A DNA stretch of 43,563 bases from Oligoflexia bacterium (GTDB lineage Bacteria; Bdellovibrionota_B; Oligoflexia; Oligoflexales; JAGOVF01), in assembly GCA_030432875.1 (NCBI GenBank), contig JAUILP010000027.1, forward strand, positions 1-43,563. The letters run 5' to 3'. Position 1 is the stretch's first letter. Each line of letters begins with the position of its first letter. The translations under genes and the position numbers were made by a program. Below, one piece after another: positions 1-7,897 of this stretch. A model generated the notes under the pieces. That model was not told the DNA's origin. It ran no database searches and saw only the letters and a list, made by a program, of their open reading frames with translations.

Positions 1-125
1 TTATAATGAGATGGTAGAACTGGCCAAGCTGTGAATCTTACAATGAAGAGGCTTGTGCGGGAAATCCGCAGGCAGGCTTCCGTGGGGAGTTGAGAGGATC
101 ATATGACCCTCTCTTCTTACCCGAC
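1..125 (+). mobile_element. 3' end of a group II intron (class C-like), domains V and VI
   Basis: Positions 48-80 can fold as a domain V hairpin: a lower stem pairs 48-55 with 73-80, there is a small 3' bulge, and an upper GCGG/CCGC stem is closed by a GAAA-containing loop. It is followed by a domain VI-like hairpin (GAGAGG at 92-97 with CCTCTC at 108-113) and a terminal TTACCCGAC-type motif ending near 125. That ending is typical of bacterial class C introns, which tend to insert just downstream of intrinsic terminators. The 5' part and most of the maturase lie outside the window. The exact 3' boundary is inferred from the motif. Confidence 0.68.
2..34 (+). CDS. Possible C-terminal tail of the intron-encoded reverse transcriptase (partial)
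   Basis: A reading frame open from the window edge ends with TGA at 32-34, 13 nt before domain V, encoding the tail NEMVELAKL. Class C intron reverse transcriptases normally stop a short distance upstream of domain V, so position and strand fit. Ten codons are too few to recognise a family, so the call rests on the neighbouring intron structure only. Confidence 0.3.
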   Translation, partial: YNEMVELAKL

Positions 126-382
126 CCATATTTTGTATACAGCGATCACATATCATAAATATTTGTCGCTTGTCTAAAAGTTAAAGGCCTTAGCAATTAA
201 TTCTGTTTCAAAATATTTTGAAACAGACTCTGCATAAAATTTTATGGAAGTAGATATGCTTTCACAAGTCATCGGTTGCGCCAGTGTAGAGGGCGTTGCG
301 ACTGCGATTACAGAGAATATGACGACAATATTATAAAGAGTTCCTGCGGGGGGGGGGCCTTCGCCTACGGTTTAGGATAAGT
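126..382. other. Intergenic stretch downstream of the intron
   Basis: No convincing gene. It holds a perfect 26-bp palindrome (202-227) and a run of ten G residues (348-357). A 30-codon frame from 244 to 336 has no ribosome binding site and I do not regard it as a gene. Confidence 0.6.
202..227. repeat. Perfect 26-bp palindrome
   Basis: TCTGTTTCAAAAT is followed directly by its exact reverse complement with no spacer. It lies about 75 bp beyond the intron 3' end and is not followed by a T-run, so a dimeric repressor operator or a recombination/insertion landmark is as likely as a terminator. Confidence 0.75.
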
Positions 383-404
383 CTTTAGCGCTTTCGCTCC
401 AAAG
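383..404 (-). terminator. Hairpin downstream of the bacteriohemerythrin gene
   Basis: Arms 383-391 and 396-404 pair (8 of 9 positions) around a 4-nt loop, 6 nt beyond the stop codon of the minus-strand gene. The following bases on the minus strand are only weakly T-rich, so termination is plausible but not strong. Confidence 0.4.
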
Positions 405-409
405 CCTAA

Positions 410-844
410 TCATCTTTTTATCTCAACTTGAAACTCCTCCTCGCTCAGATAAACCTGCAATCTTCGGCCAAATTCCTGATCTGTGCCCATAAAATGAGAC
501 TGGAGCCAGTCGCAGATAAAACGAAGCAAATCTGAAGCAAGTAAACCCTGACCTTTAGCATAATTTTGATATATGCTGATAACTTTTTTGGTAAACTCTA
601 AGTGTTCTAATTTATGCTTTTGTGAATCTGGATACTCGAGCTTGTCAAAGTATTCCTGTTCATAGGCAAAATGAAATTTGACGTAATTCAGGAGTTCTTG
701 AACCACGTTATCTATTGCTTCACCGCCAACACCAGCACGTATCGCCTCTGCCAGATCATTAGTAACCGCAATGATTTTTTTGTGGTGCTCATCAATCTGT
801 TTTACGCCAACACTGTATTTTTCTAACCATTCAAATTTTTGCAT
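410..844 (-). CDS. Bacteriohemerythrin
   Basis: This is a single-domain hemerythrin of 144 residues, the usual length for a bacteriohemerythrin. The di-iron ligand set is complete with family spacing: H21, H58, E62, H77, H81, H117 and D122. The N-terminal W6 and the VGVKQIDEHHK segment are also typical. These cytosolic four-helix proteins bind O2 reversibly at a mu-oxo di-iron site and are proposed to store or deliver oxygen or to act as O2 sensors. A GAGGA ribosome binding site lies 7 nt before the ATG. It stands alone, convergent with the intron and separated by more than 500 bp from the next gene. The nitrous-oxide-reduction genes 10 kb away suggest an organism that meets low oxygen, which would suit an O2-binding protein, but no regulatory link is visible. 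Confidence 0.93.
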   Translation of the reverse strand: MQKFEWLEKYSVGVKQIDEHHKKIIAVTNDLAEAIRAGVGGEAIDNVVQELLNYVKFHFAYEQEYFDKLEYPDSQKHKLEHLEFTKKVISIYQNYAKGQGLLASDLLRFICDWLQSHFMGTDQEFGRRLQVYLSEEEFQVEIKR

Positions 845-1407
845 ATATTATTCCTCTGTGCCGAAAAACGGATTTAGTTTTTAATTTATCATATACCTGT
901 TTGGTGGTAAAAAGAAATTTGGTTCGTAGGTTTCTGTAATCAACTGATATTATAGGATAAATTGTTTTAGAAGTGAGCTCAAATTATTTGATACAAGACC
1001 AAATATGGCTGAGCTAAAAATCGCGAAACTGGGCGTCTGTTGGTTTTTTAGGCAAGGCCATTTCATTCCATTTATTCTCCCATTTATTTGAAAATGGCTG
1101 CTATTTAAAAAATTGTCTCTGGTGATTATCACGCGGCCATTATCATAAGATAAAAAAAAAATCAGTTTTTTTGTTTGAATGGGTTTTGGAGTGTTAAATG
1201 ATTTTGGGTAATTTTTAAAAAATTCATGATGCTTGTTGGAAACAAAGGATTTTTGACTGTTATTAGGTCAAGCTTACCTAGCGCCTGATATTTTTGTAGT
1301 CTAAACCGCATTGATGCAACCCGAATAGTTTTAATTTAAGAAAAAAAAGATTTTTTAGAGTATTTGCTACCGGCTAGAAGTAGCAAAAATCAAATGAATG
1401 AAAAAAG
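845..1407. other. Long AT-rich intergenic region
   Basis: No supported gene in these 563 bp. Short frames here are AT-rich and lack ribosome binding sites. The left part probably contains the promoter for the bacteriohemerythrin gene; the right end contains the terminator hairpin of the outer-membrane protein gene. Confidence 0.55.
1341..1387 (-). terminator. Intrinsic terminator of the outer-membrane protein gene
   Basis: TTTGCTAC (1363-1370) and GTAGCAAA (1380-1387) form a perfect 8-bp stem with a 9-nt loop, starting about 20 nt beyond the stop codon of the minus-strand gene. On the minus strand the stem is followed by an AT-rich tract ending in eight T residues. Confidence 0.55.
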
Positions 1408-2145
1408 CTATAATCCAACGCCAAAATGCAGATAGATGTGATAGCCGCTAAATTTTTTTATATCCTCATCAAAAAAAATTGGCTTTCGGTACTCAATTCC
1501 ATACGAAAATGTTTTATTTTGCTGAAAACGAAGGCTAAAAAAGGGCGAAATAAACGAAAAAGTTGTGCCTTCAATGACTTCTGGGGACCCTTTATCTGTA
1601 ATGAATTTACTGGCGATGCGAATACCAGCGTAACCAATGCGGCCCCCAAACTCTGTATAAAAATTCTCTGACAAATAAAACGGGTAACCTAGTCCAGCAT
1701 CAAGTCCGTAGTAATTTACTTTTGTGTCAACAGCCACATCTGTCCAAATATCATGATGGGTGTGCTGCCATACGCCTGCGCCAATAAGAAACTGCAGCCC
1801 GTATTTTTTAATACCATAGTCGAATCCATAGGTTACAGCACCTTTAATATCTTCTACGCCAAGAAACGGGCCTGCGTAAAGACGAAAACTATGAATGCTG
1901 TCCTGATTGGATGCTTTCTTTCTAGGGGGTTGAGTGCTCGGTCGGGCGTGGCTTTGCCGTTTTTTCTTACTCTTTGCTGCGACGAGAATACTTTTGCTCG
2001 ATTCTACTGTGGTCTCAGCAAAAGCTGGTGAGAAAAATCGATTCTCGAACAACAGAAGACTAAAAAAAATATACAAAAAGAATCTACTGCGACAAAGATT
2101 CCGAATAAGCCGTAAACAAATATTTGTTATTATGTTATCTACCAT
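1408..2145 (-). CDS. Predicted outer-membrane beta-barrel protein, function unknown
   Basis: The 245-residue product begins with a basic N-terminus, a long hydrophobic segment (about residues 22-42) and an AFA/ET cleavage site, so it should be exported by Sec. A low-complexity basic linker rich in K, R, P and S (about 55-80) precedes a C-terminal domain of alternating aromatic and polar residues with glycine turns, such as the LQFLIGAGVW, YYGLDAGLGYPFYL and FYTEFGGRIGY segments. It ends in YLHFGVGL, as expected for an 8-stranded OmpA/OmpW-like barrel. I do not recognise a specific family. The basic linker could contact peptidoglycan or LPS, but that is inference. The gene is monocistronic and divergent from the small lipoprotein gene. 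Its ribosome binding site is weak. Confidence 0.7.
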   Translation of the reverse strand: MVDNIITNICLRLIRNLCRSRFFLYIFFSLLLFENRFFSPAFAETTVESSKSILVAAKSKKKRQSHARPSTQPPRKKASNQDSIHSFRLYAGPFLGVEDIKGAVTYGFDYGIKKYGLQFLIGAGVWQHTHHDIWTDVAVDTKVNYYGLDAGLGYPFYLSENFYTEFGGRIGYAGIRIASKFITDKGSPEVIEGTTFSFISPFFSLRFQQNKTFSYGIEYRKPIFFDEDIKKFSGYHIYLHFGVGL

Positions 2146-2430
2146 TTAAAATTCCGGCTAATTTGGCCAAAATAAAATTATAGTCTTTTTTAAAAAATTT
2201 AACTCACCCATGCGAGCTCGCGTCGAGATGGCTCTATATTATTAAAAAGATTAGCTATTTACAATGACTGCTTTAAAAAACACTCAATAATAAAACGAAG
2301 CACATTTTTAGCGCTAACTTCCTTATATTTTGAGTGTTATCTTCCCCAGAGCTTAGAGTGCTAATAATCTTAATTATATTGATAAAATTTTCCGATAAGG
2401 ATGTCGTAACCGTAAGCTAAGGAGACGGGT

Positions 2431-2868
2431 ATGATTGTTAGAATCGTCCAAGCGCTATTAGTGGTGCCGCTAATATTTTCTTGCAGTGAAAGCACGACAA
2501 ATCATGATGGCAGTTTTTTTGGTGGTGATAATTCTGCGGCAGCTAATCAGGCCACTAGAAATCAAGAAGGAGATCTAACGCCAATCGATCCAGACGCTTC
2601 TGGGTGTGAAATAAAGGGAAATGAGCTGCTTGCGGATGGATGTGCTGAGTATTCGGGGTTTGCCAGAAATAGATTGGTAACTGACTGCAAAAATCTTTCG
2701 GGAATTATAAAGCCAGATTGTTCCCTATATTATGGTAAAAGTCAGTGCCTTGGTAGTTTTGGCGGATTCGGTGGCATCACTATTTACGGAGCAAGTCCTG
2801 CAGAATGTGATCTTATTAAGGCTGATCCGATGATACCAGAAGGAACCGAAATCACCTATATTCCTTAA
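2431..2868 (+). CDS. Small lipoprotein, hypothetical
   Basis: The product is 145 residues with a type II signal peptide: hydrophobic residues 3-16 and a lipobox LIFSC with the lipidated cysteine at C18. The serine/asparagine/aspartate-rich stretch after the cysteine is a typical flexible tether. The mature part holds further cysteines (in DASGCEIKG, LADGCAEYSG, VTDCKN, PDCSLYYG, SQCLGS, PAECDL), enough for three disulfides, and a glycine-rich patch FGGFGG, suggesting a small disulfide-stabilised surface domain. AAGGAG stands 6-7 nt before the ATG. I know no named family. Location is likely the outer membrane because residue +2 after the cysteine is serine, not aspartate. Confidence 0.7.
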   Translation: MIVRIVQALLVVPLIFSCSESTTNHDGSFFGGDNSAAANQATRNQEGDLTPIDPDASGCEIKGNELLADGCAEYSGFARNRLVTDCKNLSGIIKPDCSLYYGKSQCLGSFGGFGGITIYGASPAECDLIKADPMIPEGTEITYIP

Positions 2869-2896
2869 ATGACCCTTTAACAAAGTGTATCTCTAG

Positions 2897-2933
2897 GTCA
2901 ACTGGTACCGAACCTTGATGTGGACCAGTTGAC
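2897..2933. terminator. Hairpin between convergent lipoprotein genes
   Basis: GTCAACTGGT (2897-2906) and ACCAGTTGAC (2924-2933) are perfect 10-bp complements with a 17-nt loop. The hairpin lies 28 bp after the plus-strand lipoprotein stop and 86 bp beyond the stop of the minus-strand gene, so it could serve either. There is no long T-run, so it is a candidate terminator or 3'-end stabiliser only. Confidence 0.5.
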
Positions 2934-3018
2934 TATCTTTAAGCGGAGATGAGTAGCCTTCAATAATGACTTGTTACTATCGTCATAAAGAGCCATTTTT
3001 AACCTGGGATTTTCTAAA

Positions 3019-5709
3019 TTAATTTATTTTCTTTATACCCACGATATCAGAAACTTTAAAGTTTTCTAAAGATATTATATTTTTTTCTGAGCCGTCTAAG
3101 TAAACACATTCATCTTGATTTAAGCCAGACTTTTTACCCTTTTTAAATATCGCTATTTCTACAGACGCTTGATCGCCTAAGCCCTGGATGTTTTTGCCGA
3201 ACTCTGTTAAACCATAATCCAAAAATTTTATGGTGATGATGCCATCCTTTAAACTGGCGATGTTTTCCGCCGTAAAGCTTTTTTGGTAACTACTTTTGCT
3301 CACAAAGAGGTCCCTTAATTCAACAGAACTACGAAACTTTACGTTAACGCATTCATTAGTGTTGATAGCAATCTGAGATAGATCGACTTCAAGAGTCTTG
3401 CTTGTCGGTACAGGTAAGGCCTTAAAAACATCGAGGGGGTTAGAGTCTTTGGGAGCATCTTGTAGGTATGCGCAAATGGCGTCTCCCAGAACATTAAAGG
3501 TTGCGAGACAGATAGACCCATCTGATCCATATTGTTCATAGTCATTTTCCGTGACAGCATCAAGTTCTTTTATGGAATAAATAAAATCGTTATAGGGGCC
3601 TTTTCCAAAAGGAAATGACCAAATATAGTCAGGACCCGAATTTAAATATTTATTCTTAGTCATAGATCCTATGGCCCAAAATTTATCTATAAAGTCATAT
3701 GCTGAGCGAATGCGCTTAGGCGAATATTCAGCATAGTACCGAGTTAATTCTTCAATATTTTGATAGGAATAAGGGATTCTTTTGCCACCGACAAAGGTGT
3801 TAGTCTCCGCTTTTAACATAAGAGGTTCCAAGTCCTTTTCGGAAGGAGCTCCATTACCTGAAAAATGAAGCAAAATGTCTTTGGGAAAGAAAGGAAAAAC
3901 AATCTCAATGAGGTCAACTGTATTATAATAATTTCTCTTCCCTAAACCTAATCCGGATCTGATGTATTTTTTAGTTATCCACTGTTTGGATTCATTATGA
4001 GACGCATCGAAAGAAGTGACTTGTGAACCACGAACTATGACGTTTTCGACTTCCAGTTGTTTTAAAAATGCCAGTTCTCCAAAATCAAAATCTCTATTGG
4101 ATTCACCACAAACTATCTTTAAGGATTGCTTCGTGGAATTTCTAAAATCATCACGAAAGAAACGTCCGTTGAAACTGTAGAGATCATTCGTGGTAGGTTT
4201 GAAGCTTCCGGTCCCCTTTAAGGCGCAATCTACCAGATTATTATTTGGAAAGATCGTTTCTTTACTGGCGGTTGGAGTAAACCACAGAGAAAATCGATAG
4301 AAAATATTCGCATTTTTTACATAAGTAATTTGATCAAAGGAAAACCGGCGAAGATTACCGTTTTCAAAAAATTGAGGCATTAATTCAATCTGCACTTCCC
4401 TTTGTTGAAAGGTCATGTTGCTGCCGAGCCATTTAATATCGGAGTCACTTTTTAAGGTTGCGCTAAACCAAAGAGAATCTATTGGTTCATTAAATATAAG
4501 TTTGTATTTATCAAGTTTTGCCGTGAGGTTATAAAATGAGAGAAACTTATGATAGTCCAAAAGCCCTGCGATGGGACTAGCGACTTCATTTGCATTTGCT
4601 TCAAGTATTCTTCGCTCTCGTATTATGCGTCTAGAGAAATAATTATTTGCGATTCTAGCAACAAGCGCGCGAACTGGATAAGAATCTACTACCCCGTCTT
4701 CAAGAAGTATTTTGTAAAGTATTTCATGAAAAACAAGTCCGGCTTGATGTTCGGGAGGCATTTTGTCAAAAAGTGTTTTGTTTACCAGAAAATAGGCTTC
4801 ATCAGGACTTGATGGCGTCTCTTGGCTGGCAATATTGACTTCTCGGCATTTGTTATATTCGGCGCGAGGATTGACGTCTTCCTTAACTCTGAGATCATGG
4901 CCTGAGATATACTGAAAATAGGGCGCTTTTTCCCGGTCAGAAAAATATATTTCGAGATTATTTTCTTTGGCGAGTTTAAGTCTACTTGAATTTAACCAAT
5001 AGTTCAGGCTCCATGATAGTTTTTGGCTGCGCTCAAAATCAATTTTGCGCATTCTGTTGATGAAAACCATAAGGTATTCTTCGTATTTTGTTAAAGGAAA
5101 TTCTTTAATATAACTTATGATGCCATATGGTTTAAAATTTTTTACGGCATCTTCAATTTCTTGATCATTAATATTGAAAGGTAGTCCCCAAAGCTCTTTA
5201 GCTTCGACAAAATCTCTCAGAAGAACGACTTCTTTACCATCCTTCTCATCAATGCAGCTATAGCCTGTACCCCCATTGCCAACATTATTGCCACTTTCAA
5301 CCAGGTTTGCATATTGTTCAGTTGCGCTAGATGTTGTCGCTAGAGCGGGATTATGAACTGTGCTCTCAGCGCCAAGTTCATTAAGAACAGGTAAGACTTC
5401 CTGCGAGCTATTAGCTTTATTTAGAGGTTCAATAGCTAAAGTATTCTCATTTTTAGTAATAGGCAGTTCTTGAACCAGCTTCACTTCACGGTTCAATGCT
5501 TCGGGAGATTCATTCAAGGAAGATAAATTTTCATCATCTGCGTTAGGCAGGGCTGATTTTTCTTCGGTGACAGCTCGTGTGGTTCCCTCGGCGGTTATCG
5601 CCGGGGGCACGTTTTTACCACCGCGACCGCATCCCGGTAGATAAGCTATTAAAGGCAGGGAAAAAAAATACACAAAAATGGTTTTAAATAAGTGATTCGT
5701 CAGTAACAT
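3019..5709 (-). CDS. Large lipoprotein, hypothetical, partner of a TIGR02147 gene
   Basis: The 896-residue product carries a lipoprotein signal peptide: hydrophobic stretch 10-24 and lipobox YLPGC with C27. Residues 28-150 are low complexity (A, E, N, S, T rich), probably a spacer. The rest is a large soluble region with no family I can name. A HEILYK segment following a hydrophobic stretch (about residues 330-340, in GLVFHEILYKILL) resembles the active-site helix of a metalloprotease, but the HExxH second histidine is absent, so I do not call it a protease. The ribosome binding site AAAGGA is well placed before the ATG. Only 26 bp separate it from the upstream TIGR02147 gene, so both are probably one operon. 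Its size suggests a surface-exposed structural or adhesive role; that is a guess. Confidence 0.7.
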   Translation of the reverse strand: MLLTNHLFKTIFVYFFSLPLIAYLPGCGRGGKNVPPAITAEGTTRAVTEEKSALPNADDENLSSLNESPEALNREVKLVQELPITKNENTLAIEPLNKANSSQEVLPVLNELGAESTVHNPALATTSSATEQYANLVESGNNVGNGGTGYSCIDEKDGKEVVLLRDFVEAKELWGLPFNINDQEIEDAVKNFKPYGIISYIKEFPLTKYEEYLMVFINRMRKIDFERSQKLSWSLNYWLNSSRLKLAKENNLEIYFSDREKAPYFQYISGHDLRVKEDVNPRAEYNKCREVNIASQETPSSPDEAYFLVNKTLFDKMPPEHQAGLVFHEILYKILLEDGVVDSYPVRALVARIANNYFSRRIIRERRILEANANEVASPIAGLLDYHKFLSFYNLTAKLDKYKLIFNEPIDSLWFSATLKSDSDIKWLGSNMTFQQREVQIELMPQFFENGNLRRFSFDQITYVKNANIFYRFSLWFTPTASKETIFPNNNLVDCALKGTGSFKPTTNDLYSFNGRFFRDDFRNSTKQSLKIVCGESNRDFDFGELAFLKQLEVENVIVRGSQVTSFDASHNESKQWITKKYIRSGLGLGKRNYYNTVDLIEIVFPFFPKDILLHFSGNGAPSEKDLEPLMLKAETNTFVGGKRIPYSYQNIEELTRYYAEYSPKRIRSAYDFIDKFWAIGSMTKNKYLNSGPDYIWSFPFGKGPYNDFIYSIKELDAVTENDYEQYGSDGSICLATFNVLGDAICAYLQDAPKDSNPLDVFKALPVPTSKTLEVDLSQIAINTNECVNVKFRSSVELRDLFVSKSSYQKSFTAENIASLKDGIITIKFLDYGLTEFGKNIQGLGDQASVEIAIFKKGKKSGLNQDECVYLDGSEKNIISLENFKVSDIVGIKKIN

Positions 5710-5735
5710 ATAGGTCCTTTCAAGTGTTAAATCTT

Positions 5736-6572
5736 TTAATCTTTATCAAATAGGACAAAAGCCTGGGTGTTTACGCGCATCAAACAATCGGGCTCGTGAC
5801 TTTTTTCCGCCAAACTCATAAGTTTTGTTACAAATTCCTGTGCTAACTTTTTTACTTCACCAATATCTTCTGCATTGATAGCAATTGTGCTTGAATTAAA
5901 CTCTCTTTTTTCAAGGGGAACTTCCTGCAGGGCTTCCTTAGCTAATTCCATAGATTTTTTATGAAATTCCTGAATAGCAACATTTTTTTTCAAAGCCGTA
6001 AACATCAGATTTTTTTGGGATTTAATAAGCTTTCCCTCAACAATGCGAAGGTAATCAAGTCTAATCAGGCGCTTTATTGCCATGGCAACTTGATAGGGTT
6101 TAACGCCATAACCCAGCTTTGATGCAATCCATTCCTCATCAAAAGTAAAGCCTTTAACTTGAACAAGCTCTAAAATCACGAGATGGTACCACTCCTTAAT
6201 AAGTGAAAATTCGTCCTCATGCTGTGATTTGGCGGTAAAGGTCAAATTTTCTATCATTTCAAGCACAATCTTAGCGTTTTCCGATGAACCGGCGGGGTTA
6301 TTTTCGACTAAGGTTCGTGCTCTAATTAATCTTTTTTCTTCTTCAGAAGGCTGTTCTTTCGCGATAAATTTTTCAATAAGGTTAGCCTTTAACTTGCGTT
6401 TGCCATTAATAGCATTGCATAGGTAGCCAGGGTTTTTAAAGCCAAGTTCCGCTGACCATATTTGGTAGTTAAATGTTGGTTCGTGCTTCTTTCGGTGGTG
6501 ATAAAAAGCCTTTAAATACTGGCGATTATCACGGTAGTCCTGTGCGATAGGCATATTCATATTGTGGTCCAT
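5736..6572 (-). CDS. TIGR02147 family protein (DUF4423), putative regulator
   Basis: The N-terminus (DYRDNRQYLKAFYHHRKK, then an aromatic/basic region and the GFKNPGYLCNAINGKRKL segment) matches the TIGR02147 family, which is expanded in Fibrobacter and in Bdellovibrio-like bacteria. That first part has a helix-turn-helix character; the C-terminal DUF4423 region contains a second winged-helix-like stretch (EEWIASKLGYGVKPYQVAMAIKRL, where the helix pair is followed by LDYLRIVEGKL). Family function is not established; DNA-binding regulation is inferred. I choose the ATG at 6572 because an upstream promoter places the transcript start near 6633, leaving only a 12-nt leader for the alternative ATG at 6620 but about 60 nt for this one; the longer form would add 16 residues. 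It heads an operon with the large lipoprotein gene. Confidence 0.85.
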   Translation of the reverse strand: MDHNMNMPIAQDYRDNRQYLKAFYHHRKKHEPTFNYQIWSAELGFKNPGYLCNAINGKRKLKANLIEKFIAKEQPSEEEKRLIRARTLVENNPAGSSENAKIVLEMIENLTFTAKSQHEDEFSLIKEWYHLVILELVQVKGFTFDEEWIASKLGYGVKPYQVAMAIKRLIRLDYLRIVEGKLIKSQKNLMFTALKKNVAIQEFHKKSMELAKEALQEVPLEKREFNSSTIAINAEDIGEVKKLAQEFVTKLMSLAEKSHEPDCLMRVNTQAFVLFDKD

Positions 6573-6639
6573 AGAATTTATCCCGATGATTTGCCTAGAA
6601 AATATATCACTGCGATACATTTCGTCTTAAGTCAGGCCG

Positions 6640-6668
6640 GTTCTATCATCCGCATACACCAAAGTCAA
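6640..6668 (-). promoter_or_regulatory. Sigma70-like promoter of the TIGR02147-lipoprotein operon
   Basis: On the minus strand TTGACT (6668-6663) and TAGAAC (6645-6640) are separated by exactly 17 bp. The -35 box matches the consensus in 5 of 6 positions. Predicted transcript start is near 6633. Confidence 0.5.
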
Positions 6669-6674
6669 TAATAA

Positions 6675-6723
6675 TGGATATAAATATTTCCATTTTGGAT
6701 ACATTGTTGATATTGAATGGATA
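6675..6723 (-). promoter_or_regulatory. Three phased TGGATA repeats upstream of the promoter
   Basis: TGGATA occurs at 6675, 6696 and 6718, spaced 21 and 22 bp, that is two helical turns, so all copies face the same side of the DNA. They sit immediately upstream of the -35 box (about -42 to -90), the position expected for an activator array. The first copy also forms an imperfect palindrome with TTTCCA at 6687-6692. Confidence 0.45.
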
Positions 6724-6798
6724 TATGTATTGCATTAACGGAAATGCTTTGCGCTGAAATTGGTCACTTTGTCGGTAAACAAGACCTAGAACAGGGAC

Positions 6799-7680
6799 TT
6801 AGGCTTTCCCAAAACTTTGTGGGTTTTTTCCTTTTTGCCGGATTTTTATTTCGGGTTCATGATAAAGCAACGAATTTTCGGGGACACTTTGCGTGACCCA
6901 AATGTTGCCTCCGATAATACTGTTTTTCCCTATGCGGGTTTGTCCGCCCAAAATTGTGGCGTTGGCATATAATATGCAGTTTTCTTCGATGGTGGGATGA
7001 CGCTTTTTTCCGCGCAAGTTGCGTTCAACGCTGAGAGCTCCTAAGGTGACGCCTTGAAAAATATTGACCCTTTTTCCTATAACAGCCGTCTCTCCTATTA
7101 CAATACCCGTTCCGTGGTCAATAAAACAGGGGCTTGCGATTTGGGCCCCAGGATTAATATCGATTCCTGTTTTTTCGTGTACATACTCTGTCATCATACG
7201 CGGTAGAATTGGGACTTTATTTATGTGTAAAAAGTGGGCCATCCGGTATACAGTCAGAGCAAAAAAACCAGGGTAGCAAATAAATACTTCTTCAATTGAT
7301 CGGCAGGCGGGGTCTTGCTCCAGAAAATACCGAGCATCGGCAATCAACTCATTTTGTATTTTTGGTAGGTTTGTCACAAATAACGGAGCAACTTCTGACC
7401 CAAGACTGCGATGATTGCTATGAGTTTTCTTAGCACTGCGTTGAGATAAGCGTGTAATAATTAGGTCGAGTTTTGTTTCAATCGATTTTAGTTCGTATAC
7501 AATTTTACTCTGATCAGGTAAATGTCCCAGGCACCTCGCGGGAAATAAAAAATTGCACATATCTTCGATCAAGAGATAAATATTATCTTTACATATGCCA
7601 TCTAAGCGCCTCAACGGAGTTCCGATACTCTTTCCTTGCTTGATTATTTCGTCGGCGATATCATTAACTAAAAAATTCAT
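6799..7680 (-). CDS. cysE: Serine O-acetyltransferase
   Basis: Transfers acetyl from acetyl-CoA to L-serine, giving O-acetylserine for cysteine synthesis in the cytosol. The C-terminal half is a left-handed beta-helix acetyltransferase domain: PGAQIASPCFIDHGTGIVIG, then VNIFQGVTLGA, KKRHPTIEENC and ILGGQTRIGKNSIIGG show the hexapeptide rungs and the catalytic DHGTG histidine loop. The N-terminal 140 residues are helical and longer than in enteric CysE, as in the long serine acetyltransferases of several non-enteric groups. I choose the ATG at 7680 because AAAGGA lies 7 nt upstream; an ATG at 7722 would add 14 residues but has a poorly spaced site. The gene is divergent from cysK, its partner in the pathway, and the shared 217-bp region should contain both promoters. 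No T-box or S-box leader is evident. Confidence 0.92.
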   Translation of the reverse strand: MNFLVNDIADEIIKQGKSIGTPLRRLDGICKDNIYLLIEDMCNFLFPARCLGHLPDQSKIVYELKSIETKLDLIITRLSQRSAKKTHSNHRSLGSEVAPLFVTNLPKIQNELIADARYFLEQDPACRSIEEVFICYPGFFALTVYRMAHFLHINKVPILPRMMTEYVHEKTGIDINPGAQIASPCFIDHGTGIVIGETAVIGKRVNIFQGVTLGALSVERNLRGKKRHPTIEENCILYANATILGGQTRIGKNSIIGGNIWVTQSVPENSLLYHEPEIKIRQKGKNPQSFGKA

Positions 7681-7897
7681 TGTTCTATCCTTTGTGTTTG
7701 CTTCGCTACCCTTTTGTGCCATAGCAAAAAATTATCCTCTAAAGCTTTCTACTTTTAGGCGATAAGCTGAAACATCGCATGTTTTTTATCGGCATGAGCC
7801 GTTTTCTATTTTTCTTAATGTTTTTCATGTAGAATTATAAAGATATCAGGACAACCCATTACAGGCAAATCAAAGATTTTTATGAAAGGCATATTAA

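Noticed and set aside
244..336. 30-codon frame beginning ATGGAAGTA
   Set aside because: No ribosome binding site, no recognisable motif, and it lies next to a G10 tract; too weak to call a gene.
950..1132. 60-codon minus-strand frame in the spacer before the outer-membrane protein gene
   Set aside because: AT-rich, no ribosome binding site, unlikely composition (N, F, S, L rich); random open frame.
5000..5030. Metalloprotease in the 896-aa lipoprotein, from the HEILYK segment
   Set aside because: The HExxH second histidine is absent (HEILY), and no third ligand can be placed.
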